The notes under the pieces are model-generated. The model had not been told where the DNA came from. It saw nothing but the letters and a program-made list of their open reading frames with translations, and did not search any database. A stretch of DNA of 64,000 nucleotides from Bidens hawaiensis (taxonomy: Eukaryota > Streptophyta > Magnoliopsida > Asterales > Asteraceae): contig JAIQDT010005462.1 of the NCBI GenBank assembly GCA_021521415.1, positions 1 to 64,000 of the forward strand, given 5' to 3'. Positions 47,553 to 60,104 of this stretch are shown in pieces. A program made the position numbers and the translations under genes. Within the stretch, counting starts at the first letter, position 1, and each line of letters begins with the position of its first letter.

Positions 47553-49813
47553 TGTGACACCCACTAAATATATTTATAAATTGAAAGGTTAACTATAATT
47601 AAATTGAAATCTAAGGGTTTATAATTGCTATTTTAAATTATTTTGAGGGAACATTATGAAACTTCATACCATGAGTCAGTTAAATCACAGGCCACGTTTC
47701 CTTCTATGATGAATCATCATTTCCTTATTACTATGCATCCTCCACGTCTCTTTTAGGATGAGTCACCATCCATATTATTATTCAATAAATAATTATGAAC
47801 TGTAGACTTCATCAGCAGATAAAAACAAACAAAAACAAAAATGAAAGGAAAATGAAGAATCCAATAGAGGAGATTAGGAGCAAAATAGCGTGAGGTGATG
47901 ATGGTAATTGAGAGTTGTAGGAAACAACTATAGCTGAATATATCGACGATGAGTAGGTTTAGTAGAGATGGTATGGTTGCCTTCGACAATCAACGGCTCT
48001 TGGCAGGGCTGTGATGAATGATCACCGTGGCGGTGTAACGGCAAGTCACGAAGGTCACCACTAATGACAATCAAGGGCCGTCCCGATGACGGGTTATTTC
48101 ATGATGATGGCGGTACCATGTCGGAGATACAACGGTTTTACGACGATGACAAGCACACAATGGTTACGGGTTGGGTACGTGTATCCGAGTTATTCTAATT
48201 GGAAGGTATATACACTTTTAAGAATTAAATTTGATTATAAATAGTATATAGTAGGTGGTCGGGTTTAGCTCTCACATATGGCTAACATTTAGTGAAATGA
48301 GTTGTATGCTCTATAATAATAACAACTAAGATTCTACACGAGAGCGTGAGGAATAAAGATTATGGAATGCGTATATTTTATAAGAATATACATAGTCAAA
48401 GTTTAAATAAATAATGCCAAGAAAAATAAATTTGGTTTGATATTAAATAACAGTTTAAAACTCGATGCTAAAATTATATGGATGAGAATTGTGAGTGTTT
48501 ATATTTTCTTGTATGAACACAAACAGTTCTTAATTTCTTATATCTAACTGAATTCTATCAAACATATAAAACAAGGTTTATAAAGAAATAAACTTTTATA
48601 TAGGAGGGGGTTTTATACATAAAAAGATCATATCGGATTAACTCGTTCATATGTTATCTTAGTAAAATAAAAGTCGCTATGTTATTCCGAGTATTTGTTA
48701 TGTATATTCAGAGTTTTTAAGGCTTCGTATTCTTAATCACTTTGAGCCGACATACACACAAACTTATGTTGATTTTATTTAAGCCATAAATGCTTAAAAT
48801 AATTAATTATGTGGACCATATGCTTTTCAAATTCCTATGGTCTCTTATTCACATGTTTTAAAAGTTTGTTTAAAGCTATAGAAGACACTTTGATAAAAAG
48901 ATTATTAAAATGGTTTTAATTGAATTAGCACGGTTAAATTCAAACATCGATTTTAGAAACGTTGTGTATAAAGACAACGAAATGACTTGGCACGATCATA
49001 AGGAAAAATGATTTAATTTGAAATGTTTTTATGAGTGGTTTTATACCACGGGGCCAGTGGGCTGAGAAACTCTGTGTAAGACCTTATGGGCATTGGAGGG
49101 TGGTGTTATGCCACATACCTTCGGGTGATTTAACTCCATGTATGGATAATTGGTGCAATGGAGGGTGTTTTAGTACCACGGGCCTTTGGGCTGGATAACT
49201 CGCATGTAAGACCTTAAGGCTTTGGCGTATTTGTGTACCTATACAGTGGACACTGGGAGTTCAGTAGCTGGGCTACATTGGAATTGACGAGTACAAGGCG
49301 AGTTCAATAGCTGGGCTACATTGGAATTGACGAGTACAGGGCGAGGTTATCGTAGAGCTGGTGGCTCTAATAGATAGCCTTAACCCAACAACGCTTAGGC
49401 GGAGGATACCGTAGAGTGGGTGACTCTAATAGGTAACCGCAACCAAGCGAGCGGTTTAAAAATCCTTAACCGTAACCTTGAAATAAATTTCAGTGCCAAA
49501 CTTATTTTTTTTACATACTAAAGCATTTTATGTTTGATTGTTTATTAATTATAAACTTAGAACTTACCAGCGAAAGCTGACTTGTTTTAGCATGTATTTC
49601 AGGATAAGAGTAGTAAGTGTTATAAAAGGCATCATGTGGCTATTTTGCACAAGAAATATTTGGCACAAGGAACTCTGATAAACATAGCCTTATTCAAGTT
49701 TTTTGTAGGTTTGCTTCTAAATACTTGAGACTTCCGTTGTGATTACCAATAAAAAGGCTTTGTTTTTGTGTAAATCCAACTTTTTGTTGCACCCCGGTTT
49801 TTGGGTTGTCACA
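47553..49813 (+). mobile_element. Solo LTR S4 (2.26 kb), TSD CCTCA
   Basis: It starts TGTGACACCC and ends GGTTGTCACA. CCTCA flanks both ends (47548-47552 and 49814-49818). TATA-like TATAAATAG lies at 48237-48245. Inside are a 43-bp unit GAGTTCAGTAGCTGGGCTAC.. repeated twice (49257-49345), a pair of GTAGAG.TGGTGACTCTAATAG segments (49350-49430) and diverged copies of a unit with ACCACGGGCC (49030-49230). It interrupts the hAT transposase gene between the zinc-finger and catalytic parts. Confidence 0.88.
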
Positions 49814-50489
49814 CCTCACAATATCATCTTGATTATTGGCAGCAACATTAGTAGACTGAGATTGGTTTACAAGATCTTCACATATTTGTAGGGCTTTATT
49901 ATGAAAACTATTAACATCATCAACGTGTTTATCAAATCTTGGCTCTTTCCAATTCTTATAGCCTGTTGTAACATATGCATTACGCCCCCTTCATTAGAGT
50001 TTCCAATCCCGACGTGTCTCTATGTAAATAACAACATAAACAAGATACCTTGTCTTCTTTTTCATTATAACCTAACCATCTGCGATGTGAATCAAACCAA
50101 GAAGGTTGGAAACTGCGGTATTTATCTGAGTACATTGTTTTTGGAAACTCATGATCGTGTGGTTGGCACGGTCCTTTTAACCAATATTTCTCCTTATCTC
50201 ATCTCTTTGATTTGGATGATAATTAGAAATTTTTATCCTATCAACGATCCCACATAATATTATCCAAATCAACTAACTTAGGCATAGTCGGAGTATAGAT
50301 AGGAATCGGACCATCACTACTGCTATATGGAATTTTACTTGATGATGGAACATTTTTTTTAAGAAATTGTTAAGATTTCCTAGATGAAAACCAAATAAAT
50401 GAATTTACACAACAAAAAAAAAACAATCATCACAATTATATAAGAGGGTAAAAAATAGCACCTTGTTTTTGTTTTACTTGTGAAGACAT
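49814..50489 (-). pseudogene. hAT transposase (ZMYM1-like), N-terminal part, broken
   Basis: An ATG at 50489-50487 starts a short exon to 50462. An 82-bp intron follows (donor GT at 50461-50460, acceptor AG at 50381-50380). Then the frame runs through PSSSKIPYSSSDGPIPIY to a stop at about 50250. With frame changes it goes on to KISNYHPNQRDEIRRN and, near 49960-49830, YKNWKEPRFDKHV and HNKALQICEDLVNQSQS, the N-terminal TTF-type zinc-finger neighbourhood of this family. The sequence then meets S4. Coding continues on its other side at 47547. Confidence 0.75.
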
Positions 50490-51282
50490 CACCAATTTAC
50501 TAAACGAGCAAATCATCAATTCACCAAATAAGCTAAAAATGATCTACACTAAATTATGTAAACAAGAAAAAGTTAGGCATGTTCGTTACAACTTACATGG
50601 CCTATAAAAAACTGTAAACCAACAATTCAATAAAAAAACTTATAACAATTAACAAGATTATAAAATATTATGAACAATTAACAAGATTATAAAATATTAT
50701 GAATTTGTTATGTGGACTATCAAAGTTTAGCAAACATTAAGCAAAGAAACAATTAGCTTGATAAATGATAATGAGAAACTGACAAAAGAAAAAAAAAGGA
50801 CGCAGCAACTAGCAAGTAGCACCCCTCTAGTTTAAAAAATTAAAATCAATTACTTCAATATTCGACAAAAGATAGTCATCAGGCATTCAGACGTTAGTTC
50901 TGTGACTTCCGTCTTCCATACCGACTTACCGAGTAAATAAAATAGAGCGAGTCGCCGGCAGGCAGCGGAAAATCGGCAATGGAGCAAGTATCTAGAGTGG
51001 AGCCATGGATCAGGGAGGTGTTGTGTTTGTGTAGGGTTCTTTTTTTGAGGAGGAGAGCTGCATATTCTACGAGCGACGTTTCGTGTTCGGGTCCAATTTT
51101 AAAATAAAAAAAAAATTTAAAAGGTTTGGGCTTGGCTCTTGGGCTTGGAGGGTGGGCACTTGAGTTTAAAGGAGGGTGGGCATTTGGGCTTTAACTAGAA
51201 AATCAGTATAGTAAATACACTGCATATGTGGGCTGGACGGTGGGCCTTGGCCCACCCTTGTATTGGGCTAAATCCACCCCTG
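50490..51282 (-). mobile_element. 5' flank and terminus of the hAT element
   Basis: Non-coding, G-rich toward the end (GGGCTTGGCTCTTGGGC). Its outer end on the minus strand is CAGGGGTGGATTTAGCCC, a typical hAT terminus, at 51282. Next to it CCCTCAAC (51283-51290) resembles TCCTCAAC (45754-45761) at the other side of the insertion, a candidate 8-bp TSD (7 of 8). Confidence 0.6.
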
Positions 51283-51326
51283 CCCTCAACAAATCGGAAT
51301 TATATTTATCATTCAACTCCTTAATC

Positions 51327-54217
51327 TTAATTTGTTCCTTTCAGGTCTTGCATCTGGAGGAATTCTCTGATATTTTCAAACTTTATTTTTGGTAATGCTT
51401 TTGTAAGAATATATGCCTTCTGTTTCTCTCCAATAGCGTGTTCCACTTGGATTTCGCCACATTCAATACATTCACATATGAAGTAAAATCTAATGTTGAT
51501 ATGCTTACTTCTTCCATTAAACACTGGGTTCTTCATCAATTCAATGACACATCTGTTATCCATGTATAACGTTGACACTTTTTCTTCATGTTCGGTTAAC
51601 TCGCTTAACAATCCCATTAACCATATAGCTTGATAAGCTATAGTTTACGATGCTATGTACTCAGATTCACATGACGGAAAGGCAACAATTTGCTGTTTTT
51701 GTGAGAGCCACGAGATCAATATATCACCATAGTAAAACGTCATTCCAGTGGTACCTCTTCCATCCATTCGATCCATACCGTAACTACTACCACAAAAAGC
51801 AACCAACTCTCTACTACCAAATCCATACGTTAGATCATAGCCGCTCGTACTTGTACGTAACATATCAGAATTTGCATATGGGATTGTTTTGATTCTTGCA
51901 TGAACCTACTAGCAACGCCAACCAAGTCACTCAAATCGGGCCTTTTGTGTGTTAAATACCTTCAGCTACCGATTATTCTCCGATATTCGGTTGCATCTAC
52001 GGTTCTCCTTCTCCATCTTCCATTACTTCCAATCAATGTTCCATCGAAAATCGAGTCGGGTTGCACTCGCTTAAACCTACACTCATTAAAATTTTATTAG
52101 CATATGCTTCTTGTTTCAACTTTATCTCATGCTTCTTTTGTGTCACTTCGACGCCTAATTAGTTAGAAGGCATTCCAAGATCTATCATCTCGAACTCATT
52201 CTTCATTTGTCTTTTAAAATTCTCAGTCTCGTTTTGACTCGACCCAGTCACGATGTGATCATCAATATATACACCAACAATGAGATTGTCGAAGCTAGTT
52301 TTTTGCTTGTACACAGCCGGTTCTCTCGAGCATCGAACAAAATCCATAACATTTCAAAGTTTTGTTGAGTTTTATCATTCCAAGCTCGTGGGGCTTGGCG
52401 GATACCATATAAAGCCTTTCGTAGCTTACAAACCATACTGTGTTTCCCAGGAACTTCAAAACCATCAGGTTGTTTCACGTACACTTCTTCCTTTAGTTTT
52501 CCATTTAAGAACGTTGACTTAACAACCAGATGGTAAAAAAACACCCTAATTTGCTACAATTGCTAAAATTAAACGCACGGCTTTCATTTTTGCCCTCGGG
52601 GAAAAACCTAATAAAAATATATCCCGTGGTTATGCACGTACCCCTTTGTGACTAATCTTGCTTTATACTTCATTATTGACGCGTTAGGGTCACATTTGAT
52701 TTTAAATGCCCACTTCAAGCCAATCGCCTTGTGACGCATTGGTAGGTTACAAAGTCCCATGTTTTTTTCTGTTAGATTAAGACTAATTCTGATATCATTG
52801 CTTCTTGCCATTTTTTAGTACTCTTAGCCTTTTCAATGGTAGCCGGCTCTTAATCTAGGAGTAAACATTCTCCTTTATTCAGTGTTACATGATCTTCGTG
52901 CCTTTTCAGAGGGATTGATTGACGATCAGTTCTTCGCAGCTCGGGTTTGGGATTTTCTTTGAGTTGGTCTTCAATTTCAGGTCCATTAAGGTCTGTTGTT
53001 TTTTTTTCCGATTTGACTGAGACTAATTCTGATCTCATTGCTTGCAATTTTTTAGTACTCTTAGCCTCTTCAAAGGTAGCCGGTTATTCATTTAGGAGTA
53101 AACATTCTCATTTATTCAGTGTTACATAATCTTCGTTTCTTTTTAGAGGGGCTGATTGACGATAAGTTCTTTGCAGCTCGAGTTTGGGATTTTCTTCGAA
53201 TTGGTCTTCAAATTCAGGTCCGTTAAGGCTTGTTGGATCTTCATTTTGGGTTGGATTTTCTTATTGAACAGCTTCTAGGACCGACTCAATTATAAATTCA
53301 ACCCATTCAGATCCGGGTCCGACTTGCAACGATTCGGTATGTTGAGACCAGCTTTGACTTTCTTCGAAACAGACATCCCGACTCACAAAAATACGTTTTT
53401 GAGCCAGGTTATACAATCTATAAGCTTTTAATCATGGCTCGCTACCAAGATTTACAAACTCCATACTCCGGTCATCTAATTTTTGTAGATTGACGGTGGG
53501 TATCGTTCTGTACGTTAAGCACCTAAACACTCGCAAGTGTGATATGTTGCGTTTTCGACCCTTCAAGGCTTCATAGGGGGTTACTGTCTTCAATGCTTTA
53601 GTCGGTACCCAATTCAACATGTAAACCGAGTGTCTCACTGTTTCACCCCAAAAGTTTTGTGGGAGGCGTTCTTTCATCATACTTGTTTCGTTTTGTACTG
53701 TTCGGTTTCGTCTTTCGACCACACCATTTTGTTGGGGAGAGTACGGATCCGTAAACTTACATTTTATTACCTCTTGATCACAATGTTCTGTTCAAAGTTT
53801 GTTAGGGATTTCACCACCTTGATTTCTTCATAGAGCTTTAACCTTTAACGAATGCTCTATCTCCACTTCCTGTTTAAACTTTTTGAAAATCCCCAAAGCA
53901 TCATTCTTATTTTTAGTAGTAAAAATCCACATGTATCTCGTATGGTCATCTACAAGGAGCATGAAATATCGGTTTCCTCCCAAATTTGGAGGTGAGAGTG
54001 GTCTAGATAAATCAGTGTGAACCAACTCTAATGGTCTTGTGGCACATAATATAGTGTTTTTAAGAAACATATGTTCGCCTAGCATACACGCGTTGCAAAC
54101 ATGCTCACCATGCAAAGTTTGAATGTCGCAACTTACCATATTTTTAGACTTCATATTAGATAATGTTTCAAAATTATTATGACCAAGTCTAGTGTGCCAA
54201 AATCGTCCTTGGTCACA
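51327..54217 (-). pseudogene. Copia element 2 pol (integrase, RT, RNase H), broken, gag missing
   Basis: Right to left: pre-integrase zinc region (54215-54050; HTRLGHNNFETL, then HVCNACMLGEH), integrase N-terminal core (LVHTDLSRPL, FMLLVDDHTRYMWIF), late integrase (53722-53432, TPYEALKGRKRNISHLRVF), RT (52811-52248: KWAFKIKCDPNASI, KSTFLNGKLKEEVY, ALYGIRQAPRAW, then VGVYIDDHIVTGS with its IDD box in another frame), RNase H (51863-51327: DRCVIELMKNPVF-like, YFICECIE). Many stops and a duplicated segment (52780-53060 against 53040-53230). The 5' end stops at about 54217 within the pre-integrase region. Confidence 0.85.
52780..53230. repeat. Tandem duplication inside Copia 2 pol
   Basis: The block around TTTTTTAGTACTCTTAGCC..GGATTTTCTT (52813-52970) recurs at 53050-53210 with small changes. 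The intervening GACTAATTCTGAT.TCATTGCTT is also doubled (52779-52803, 53020-53043). A unit of about 237 bp, two copies. Confidence 0.7.
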
Positions 54218-55227
54218 TTGCTAGATCTTCTATGCAAGCCGCGTGACGCAGCGTGGTCAAAAAAATTTGTATGTTTTGGTCAAATAAGTTTAGAGCTAAT
54301 ATTTAAAGTTTTGTAGTTCTCGGAGGCACGGAATCACAGTGTGAAGAGGAACAAGTGCAAGATTGAAGAATTCACGGGCTTTTTAATCTAGAATTCTTTA
54401 TTCTTTTTAATTTTTTTTGTCACCATGATTCCGGTTGTGTTATGATTTATGTTTTGATTGATTTACCGATATTAGACTAAACTTATTAGACTGTCTAGGT
54501 TTATGATAAACCATTGTTGACGTTTGATTTTGTTTAATTTTCTTTTGTTAATGGTTTTATGAATCAGTAATGTGCTTGATATTATTTAGTCGATGCATAT
54601 GTGTGTTTGGTTTTGTTTGATGAGTTTTATTGTTTCACAGAGTCTTTGGTGATTGTTTCATATAATAGGATTCTGTTAGGTCATTTGCTGTGTGCTCTTG
54701 ACTAGTTTGTGATTGATTTATAATAAGATTATAGAAACAATATAATTAATCAAATAAATAAACGTGTGAGCTGTGAGGTGATAGATTATTTGATAGTCTT
54801 TGTTGGTTAAATTTCTAGAATTAGTTCTTCGTGAGGAGTCCGTCTAGGCCTGATTTGTCAACTTTGTTTATTGGGTCGTTTAAAGGTACAATTTCATAGC
54901 TAATTGGATAACTGTTGTGAGGTAGGATTTCGTTTAAAGGTACAGTTTCATAGCTAATTGGATAACTGTGAGGAAGAGTCAGGGGTCTTGTTCGGGTTTT
55001 CTTCAAGTGACTATTTTATGATCCTAGTTCTATAACAAAGCATTTTCCGATTAATTGATAACTGAAGCTTTGGGGATTCTTGCCAAGGTGGTTTTTCATC
55101 ATCATGTGAATAAAATCAATTAAATTGTTTTTCTTTCATTTCACTTTTTTTCTTAATTAGTTCAAAATTTGTTTTCAGGAAAACCCCCATTTTAAGTAAT
55201 AATAATTAAATAGTTGTGTCAGTCAGT
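54218..55227 (+). mobile_element. Athila-like LTR/leader end, plus orientation
   Basis: No coding content. A unit of about 54 bp with TTCATAGCTAATTGGATAAC is repeated (54875-54973). Sequence from 54817 is mirrored in inverse orientation by 55.7-56.15 kb (CGTCTAGG, AACCCC words). The segment ends in the arm at 55228-55354, which resembles 25.93-26.10 kb. Confidence 0.5.
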
Positions 55228-55657
55228 TGAGTCTAAATAGCTAATACGTAATTTAAAAGTCTCGTGGGTTCGATATCCGGACTTACTTGGCTTTACTAGA
55301 GTCGATCGGTTCACTTGATGGTTAGTAGTTTAGTCGAGTTTAGAGAGTCTAGAGTATATAACTTGTATTTAACTTGGTTTCACTTATTTTATAGTTTTAT
55401 AACTTTCAATCATGCCAAAAGTCCTTAACAACCCTCAAAATTCCTTAATATGGCTAAATGATGTGCTAAAAGTAGTTTAATAATTATTAACTAAATTAAC
55501 TAAAAATAAACACTAAGTAATACTCTAGACTCTCTAAAACTCGACTAAACTACTAACCGGCAAGTGAACCGATCGACTCTAGTAAAGCTAAGTAAGTCCG
55601 GATATCAAACCCACGAGACTCTCTAAATTACGTTTATTAGCTAATTAGACTCGACTA
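55228..55657. repeat. Inverted repeat of an Athila-like LTR end (arms about 130 bp, spacer about 170 bp)
   Basis: 55228-55354 (CTCGTGGGTTCGATATCCGG..) and 55522-55657 are inverted copies at about 90%. The similarity extends weakly to 54.8 and 56.15 kb, so two element ends meet head to head. The direct third copy at 25.93-26.10 kb precedes an Athila-type PBS. Confidence 0.75.
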
Positions 55658-57292
55658 CAAAACACGACTTATTAATTATATTTGTTTGGGGGCTTTTTTT
55701 TTATTTAAAATACTAATTTAATACTATAATTAAAACTAATTAAGAAAACAAGTAAATTAAACGAAAGCAAAGTTTGTTGTGAAAATAAGATGATGAGAAA
55801 ACTACCTAGGCTAGAATCCCCTAAATTTTAGTAATAAATTGACTCGGGAAAATATTTAGTTATGGACTGAGATCGTAAAATAGACACTTATAAGAAACCC
55901 AAACAGGACCCCTGACCCTTCTCAAGAAAAACCTATGGATTTCTAACAAGTTTTAACGCACACCAGTATTAAAAATCAAGTTCGCTTACGGTCACCCAAT
56001 TATTTATAATTTAGTTCCTTTATACGAAATCCTACCTTACAGCGCGCAAATCAAAAGCAATTTACTATACTTAATTGATTTGATAAACAATAATAAATAA
56101 TCAACCCTAGACGGACTCTTTAGGAAGAACTAAATCTAGCAAGATTAAATAGTAAAGACTTATCAATAACCTAGCACTTTACAAATTTTAGGTTAGCAGC
56201 ACACTTAGATTTATTTGACAATATTATTCCTATGATCTTATCATGACATCAATCATAAAATAATCAAGAACACAAAGTAATTGACCTAATAGCAATCCTA
56301 TCATATGAAAAACATTAATCAAGGAAAACTATGGAATAAAACTCATCAAACAATCCTAAGTATCCATATGCATCAATCAATTATAGATAAATCTTTTACT
56401 AAACCATAAAAACCATAACTTAAATAAATCCCAAAGTCAAATCAAAACATCAAAGTAAGTTCATCATAACCTAGGCCGTTCATGCAATTTAGCCTAGCAT
56501 CTTAGGTTTAAACAAAACAATAATAGACGAAATCATGGCGACAATAAATAAGAACGGAAGAATAAAGGCGATAAAACCCGGAGTCTTCGTCCTTGAATAT
56601 TAAGCACTTCGCCGGCTGATTCCTCGACTCCAAAGCTTCCAGAAACTAACCTCGCGCGCTTCGGAACTCACCAAATTCGTCTGGAACTTTAGGGTATGAT
56701 TAATGGTGAGTTTAGGGGTCTTTTTATAGGCAACAGGGGTCCAAAAATAGGTTAAGACGGTTAAGCATGGAAGATACTAGAGACTGGGCACCGCCACCAC
56801 CACGCCGCGCTGCGCGGCGGGCTTCCCCCTCCCCGTCATGCGGCGCTCCGCCCTAGGGAGGGGGGTCTGGTTCATTCCTTCTGGTCTGGTTCACTCCTGG
56901 TTCGGTCTGGTTCGTTTCCTGACGCGTCGGTTCTCCGGTTCGGCTTGTTTTTGCTTGTTTTTTCGCCCTTTTTTCACCGGATTTAAAACCCGAAACCTAA
57001 AACTAAGTTAGTAGTATACAAATCTTACGATAAACCGAACATAAACTAATAAAATATTAAATAAATGTACACGGGATTAATGTATATTAAGCGTTATATC
57101 AAATATCCCCACACTTAACCTTTTTTCGTCCCTGAAAAAGTCTCATTGCAACGGGATCAGAATCGGAGAAATACAGTCTAACAAACATATAGGTTATCTT
57201 AAAATTTAGAACAACGCAAAAACTGCGATCACCGATATTGTTGTCCACTTAAACCCATGCCTTTGTCTTTACCGGGATAAGTAAGACCCAAC

Positions 57293-57346
<54 letters not shown>

Positions 57347-58693
57347 CTAGTGGAACCCACAGTCAAGACCCGTTTTATTCTAGATTTTACCGGATCAAAC
57401 CACCCCAACTTGACTTAAACCTCATAGATAGCAGATTAAAACGTTGTTGCACATTTTCATGAATAGCTAAGACGATCAAGGATATTGTTTATCCACCTAA
57501 ATTTAAACATCAAGGTATACCAAGCAGCCATTAGATACCATTAAGGTTCAATTATTCAACTAACTAGCAAGTGTTCCCCACTACATGACATACCCCTGTT
57601 ATCAAGCAATACCTCGGACCCATTACCACACGTGATTTTACAAGTTTCCATCTGTCAGTTTACATACGTCGTGTCTCTAGTTGATCTTGTTCTTAATGGT
57701 ATGGGACGCAAGTAAGAGGACCACGTATGACTAACAGCGGGATAATCACTGGATCATCAATATTTTACTTCACTGTAATTGATGTAAGTGAGTGTAATGA
57801 TTGCAGTAAACTGCGGGTTTATGCTTAAAAGCTTTTATTATTTAAATATCCGAAGATACCCAGATGAACAATCGTAAAATGACCCGTGGTTTCCGAACCC
57901 GAGGCATCCCATCAATACAGGATTTAAGGCTATAAAACCATACGCCTATGAAGTGTTAACCACTAAAGCTAGAAGTGTAAGATTTAAGTTTATATCACAG
58001 GCTACACGGTATACTTTAACGTTTAAACCTACCCAAGCATCGCATGATAGCGTATTCAAATTTTTATAAAATTTTTAATTTTCTACAATCAAACTAAAAA
58101 TGAGGCTTGAGTATGGCCCGACCTTTCATCTCGTATTTTATAAAGACTCAACATGTATCCGACTAAAAATCATATTTTTTATTATTTTAAACCAACTATC
58201 AAACTGCCCTTTCATTCTAAAGGCTGAGTTTACCGACACATCCCAAGTTACGTGCGTGTTCTTTAATTATATTTTATTATTAGTAGTTTGAAAAACCGAT
58301 TCCGATAAGTATCCTCATCTCTCATTTATACGCAAAAAACAATTTCAAGGGACGTTTTTCAAAACTTTTTGATTTTTTTATTTTTAGTTATTTATTTATT
58401 TTTTTTAATATAAATCAAACAAGTTAAAAACATGTGTTCCTATCCCCACACTTAAAATTTGCATTGTCCTCAATGCAGGGACGGAAACACGACTCAAAAA
58501 TTTAAAAACAAAACAAAAGCTAAAAATACAAAAATAAATAAAAATAAAACAAAGCTAAAAATTAAAAAACTAAAAATATAAAAACAAAGTAAAAAGGAAA
58601 AGACTTAGCTGGTAATATGCGAGTGAAGTATGACGCTAAAGTCTTCATCCATGTATGCCCTCCATCTCCGAACGTGCTCAACAACTAGTATCT
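55658..58693 (-). mobile_element. Athila-like non-coding DNA, minus orientation
   Basis: Long AT-rich sequence without ORFs. TATCCCCACACTTAA occurs twice (57107, 58440) next to GTCCCTG/TCAATGCAGGGACG words, as seen in the untranslated part of plant Athila-like elements. There is a GC-rich block with GCCGCGCTGCGCGGCGG at 56780-56890. 58500-58610 is A-rich low complexity. Confidence 0.45.
57293..57346. repeat. (ATT)18 microsatellite
   Basis: Uninterrupted trinucleotide repeat. Confidence 0.97.
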
Positions 58694-60069
58694 TGTAACG
58701 CCTGTTAATTCTGGTTCCAAGAATTAAAGCTTGTAGAGTATGTATAATTCTCGGGATTTATCCGACGTTTCTCGGAAGCCTTTACGTTATCCCGGTACGT
58801 TAAAGAACTTAAATTTTCCTTCCATTTTGCCTTACACTTCAATTTGGAGGGACTTGGATGTAACTATTTTATTTATATCATAAAACATAAACCCCAACCC
58901 CTAACCCTTTCTAGCTGCCGATCGGACCTCAAGACCCCCCCTGCTCGTTTTTCTTCTGCCCAGCCAAGTTTCGGCCATGAAAACTTCAATTCAAGGTCGG
59001 TTTTATAATTCCCCATGTCTTTTACACCTTAATTGATCATATTAACTCGCTTATTGGTCGTTAAGGTTGAGTTTTGATGATAACAGTTTGCTGACAAATT
59101 CGTATACGTTTATTGTAGGGTCTGTAACGCGATGGTAATCCAATGTTTTTGATCTATTCTTGATTCCATGATGTTCTACTTTGAGTCTAGTTTCCAGAAA
59201 GGTATAATACGTAATTTTTGGACGAGATTTGAATGGTTTTTACGAATTTATAAAATCAAGTGTCAAAGCTGATGAGGGATGATGGATTCTGGTCTGTCTT
59301 CCCGACGTCATAACCTTTTTTCGACAGGTCCAAATTGGTTGGTTCCACTTCTGGAAGTTAGTATTTTGAGTTAGGAACCAAACCCAATTGGAATCGTTTA
59401 ATTTGGTTCGGTAATGAATTTTATAAAAATAAAACCATTTTGTTGCGCACTGAAATAGCTGCACGTACCTTGCTGTGTTGGAGGAATTTTTATAATTATT
59501 GTGTCCAATAGAAAAATATAATAAACATATTTTTATAAACCTAGGACATTTATTAAGGTCTGGTAAAAATTTAATAATTTATTTCAAAGGTTATCCTATT
59601 TAATTAAATGCATCTCTGCACGCTAAAATCTACACATTTTACTCGTTATTAATCGATAAGTTCGTTTTAGGCTTAACCGGTGGATTTGGTTAGTTGAATG
59701 GTTTTAGGGGCTGAGGTAAAGTAATTGGGTATGGGTTGGGCCTTGGGCCAAGTTGTTGGGCCTTGGGCCAACGTATTGGGCCTTGGGCCAAAGTGTTGGG
59801 CTTGGACGGACCATTAGGCAAGAGTGTTCTTACGGTCTAGTTTAGTAACGCGTTGTGTCCTATTTATAGGCCCTTACTTGTGAGTGTGCACTTAGGGATT
59901 TCCTAGCTCGTTGCAGGTGTTCGATCGATTTCAGGTGAGTTCATGATGCCCCCTTTTTAACTCTTTTTAAATTTTGGGCTAGCATGCACACCTAAGTGTT
60001 TTCTTACATGATGAAATGTTTTAAACGATTTTATATAGGCTTGCTAGTATATGGTAGGCCTTGGGATGT

Positions 60070-60104
<35 letters not shown>

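Noticed and set aside
49901..50257. A 118-residue plus-strand protein
   Set aside because: It is antisense to the recognisable N-terminal hAT transposase.
56780..56890. A CpG island promoter
   Set aside because: The GC-rich block is short, lies in Athila-like DNA and resembles GC-rich words in other LTRs; no gene follows.
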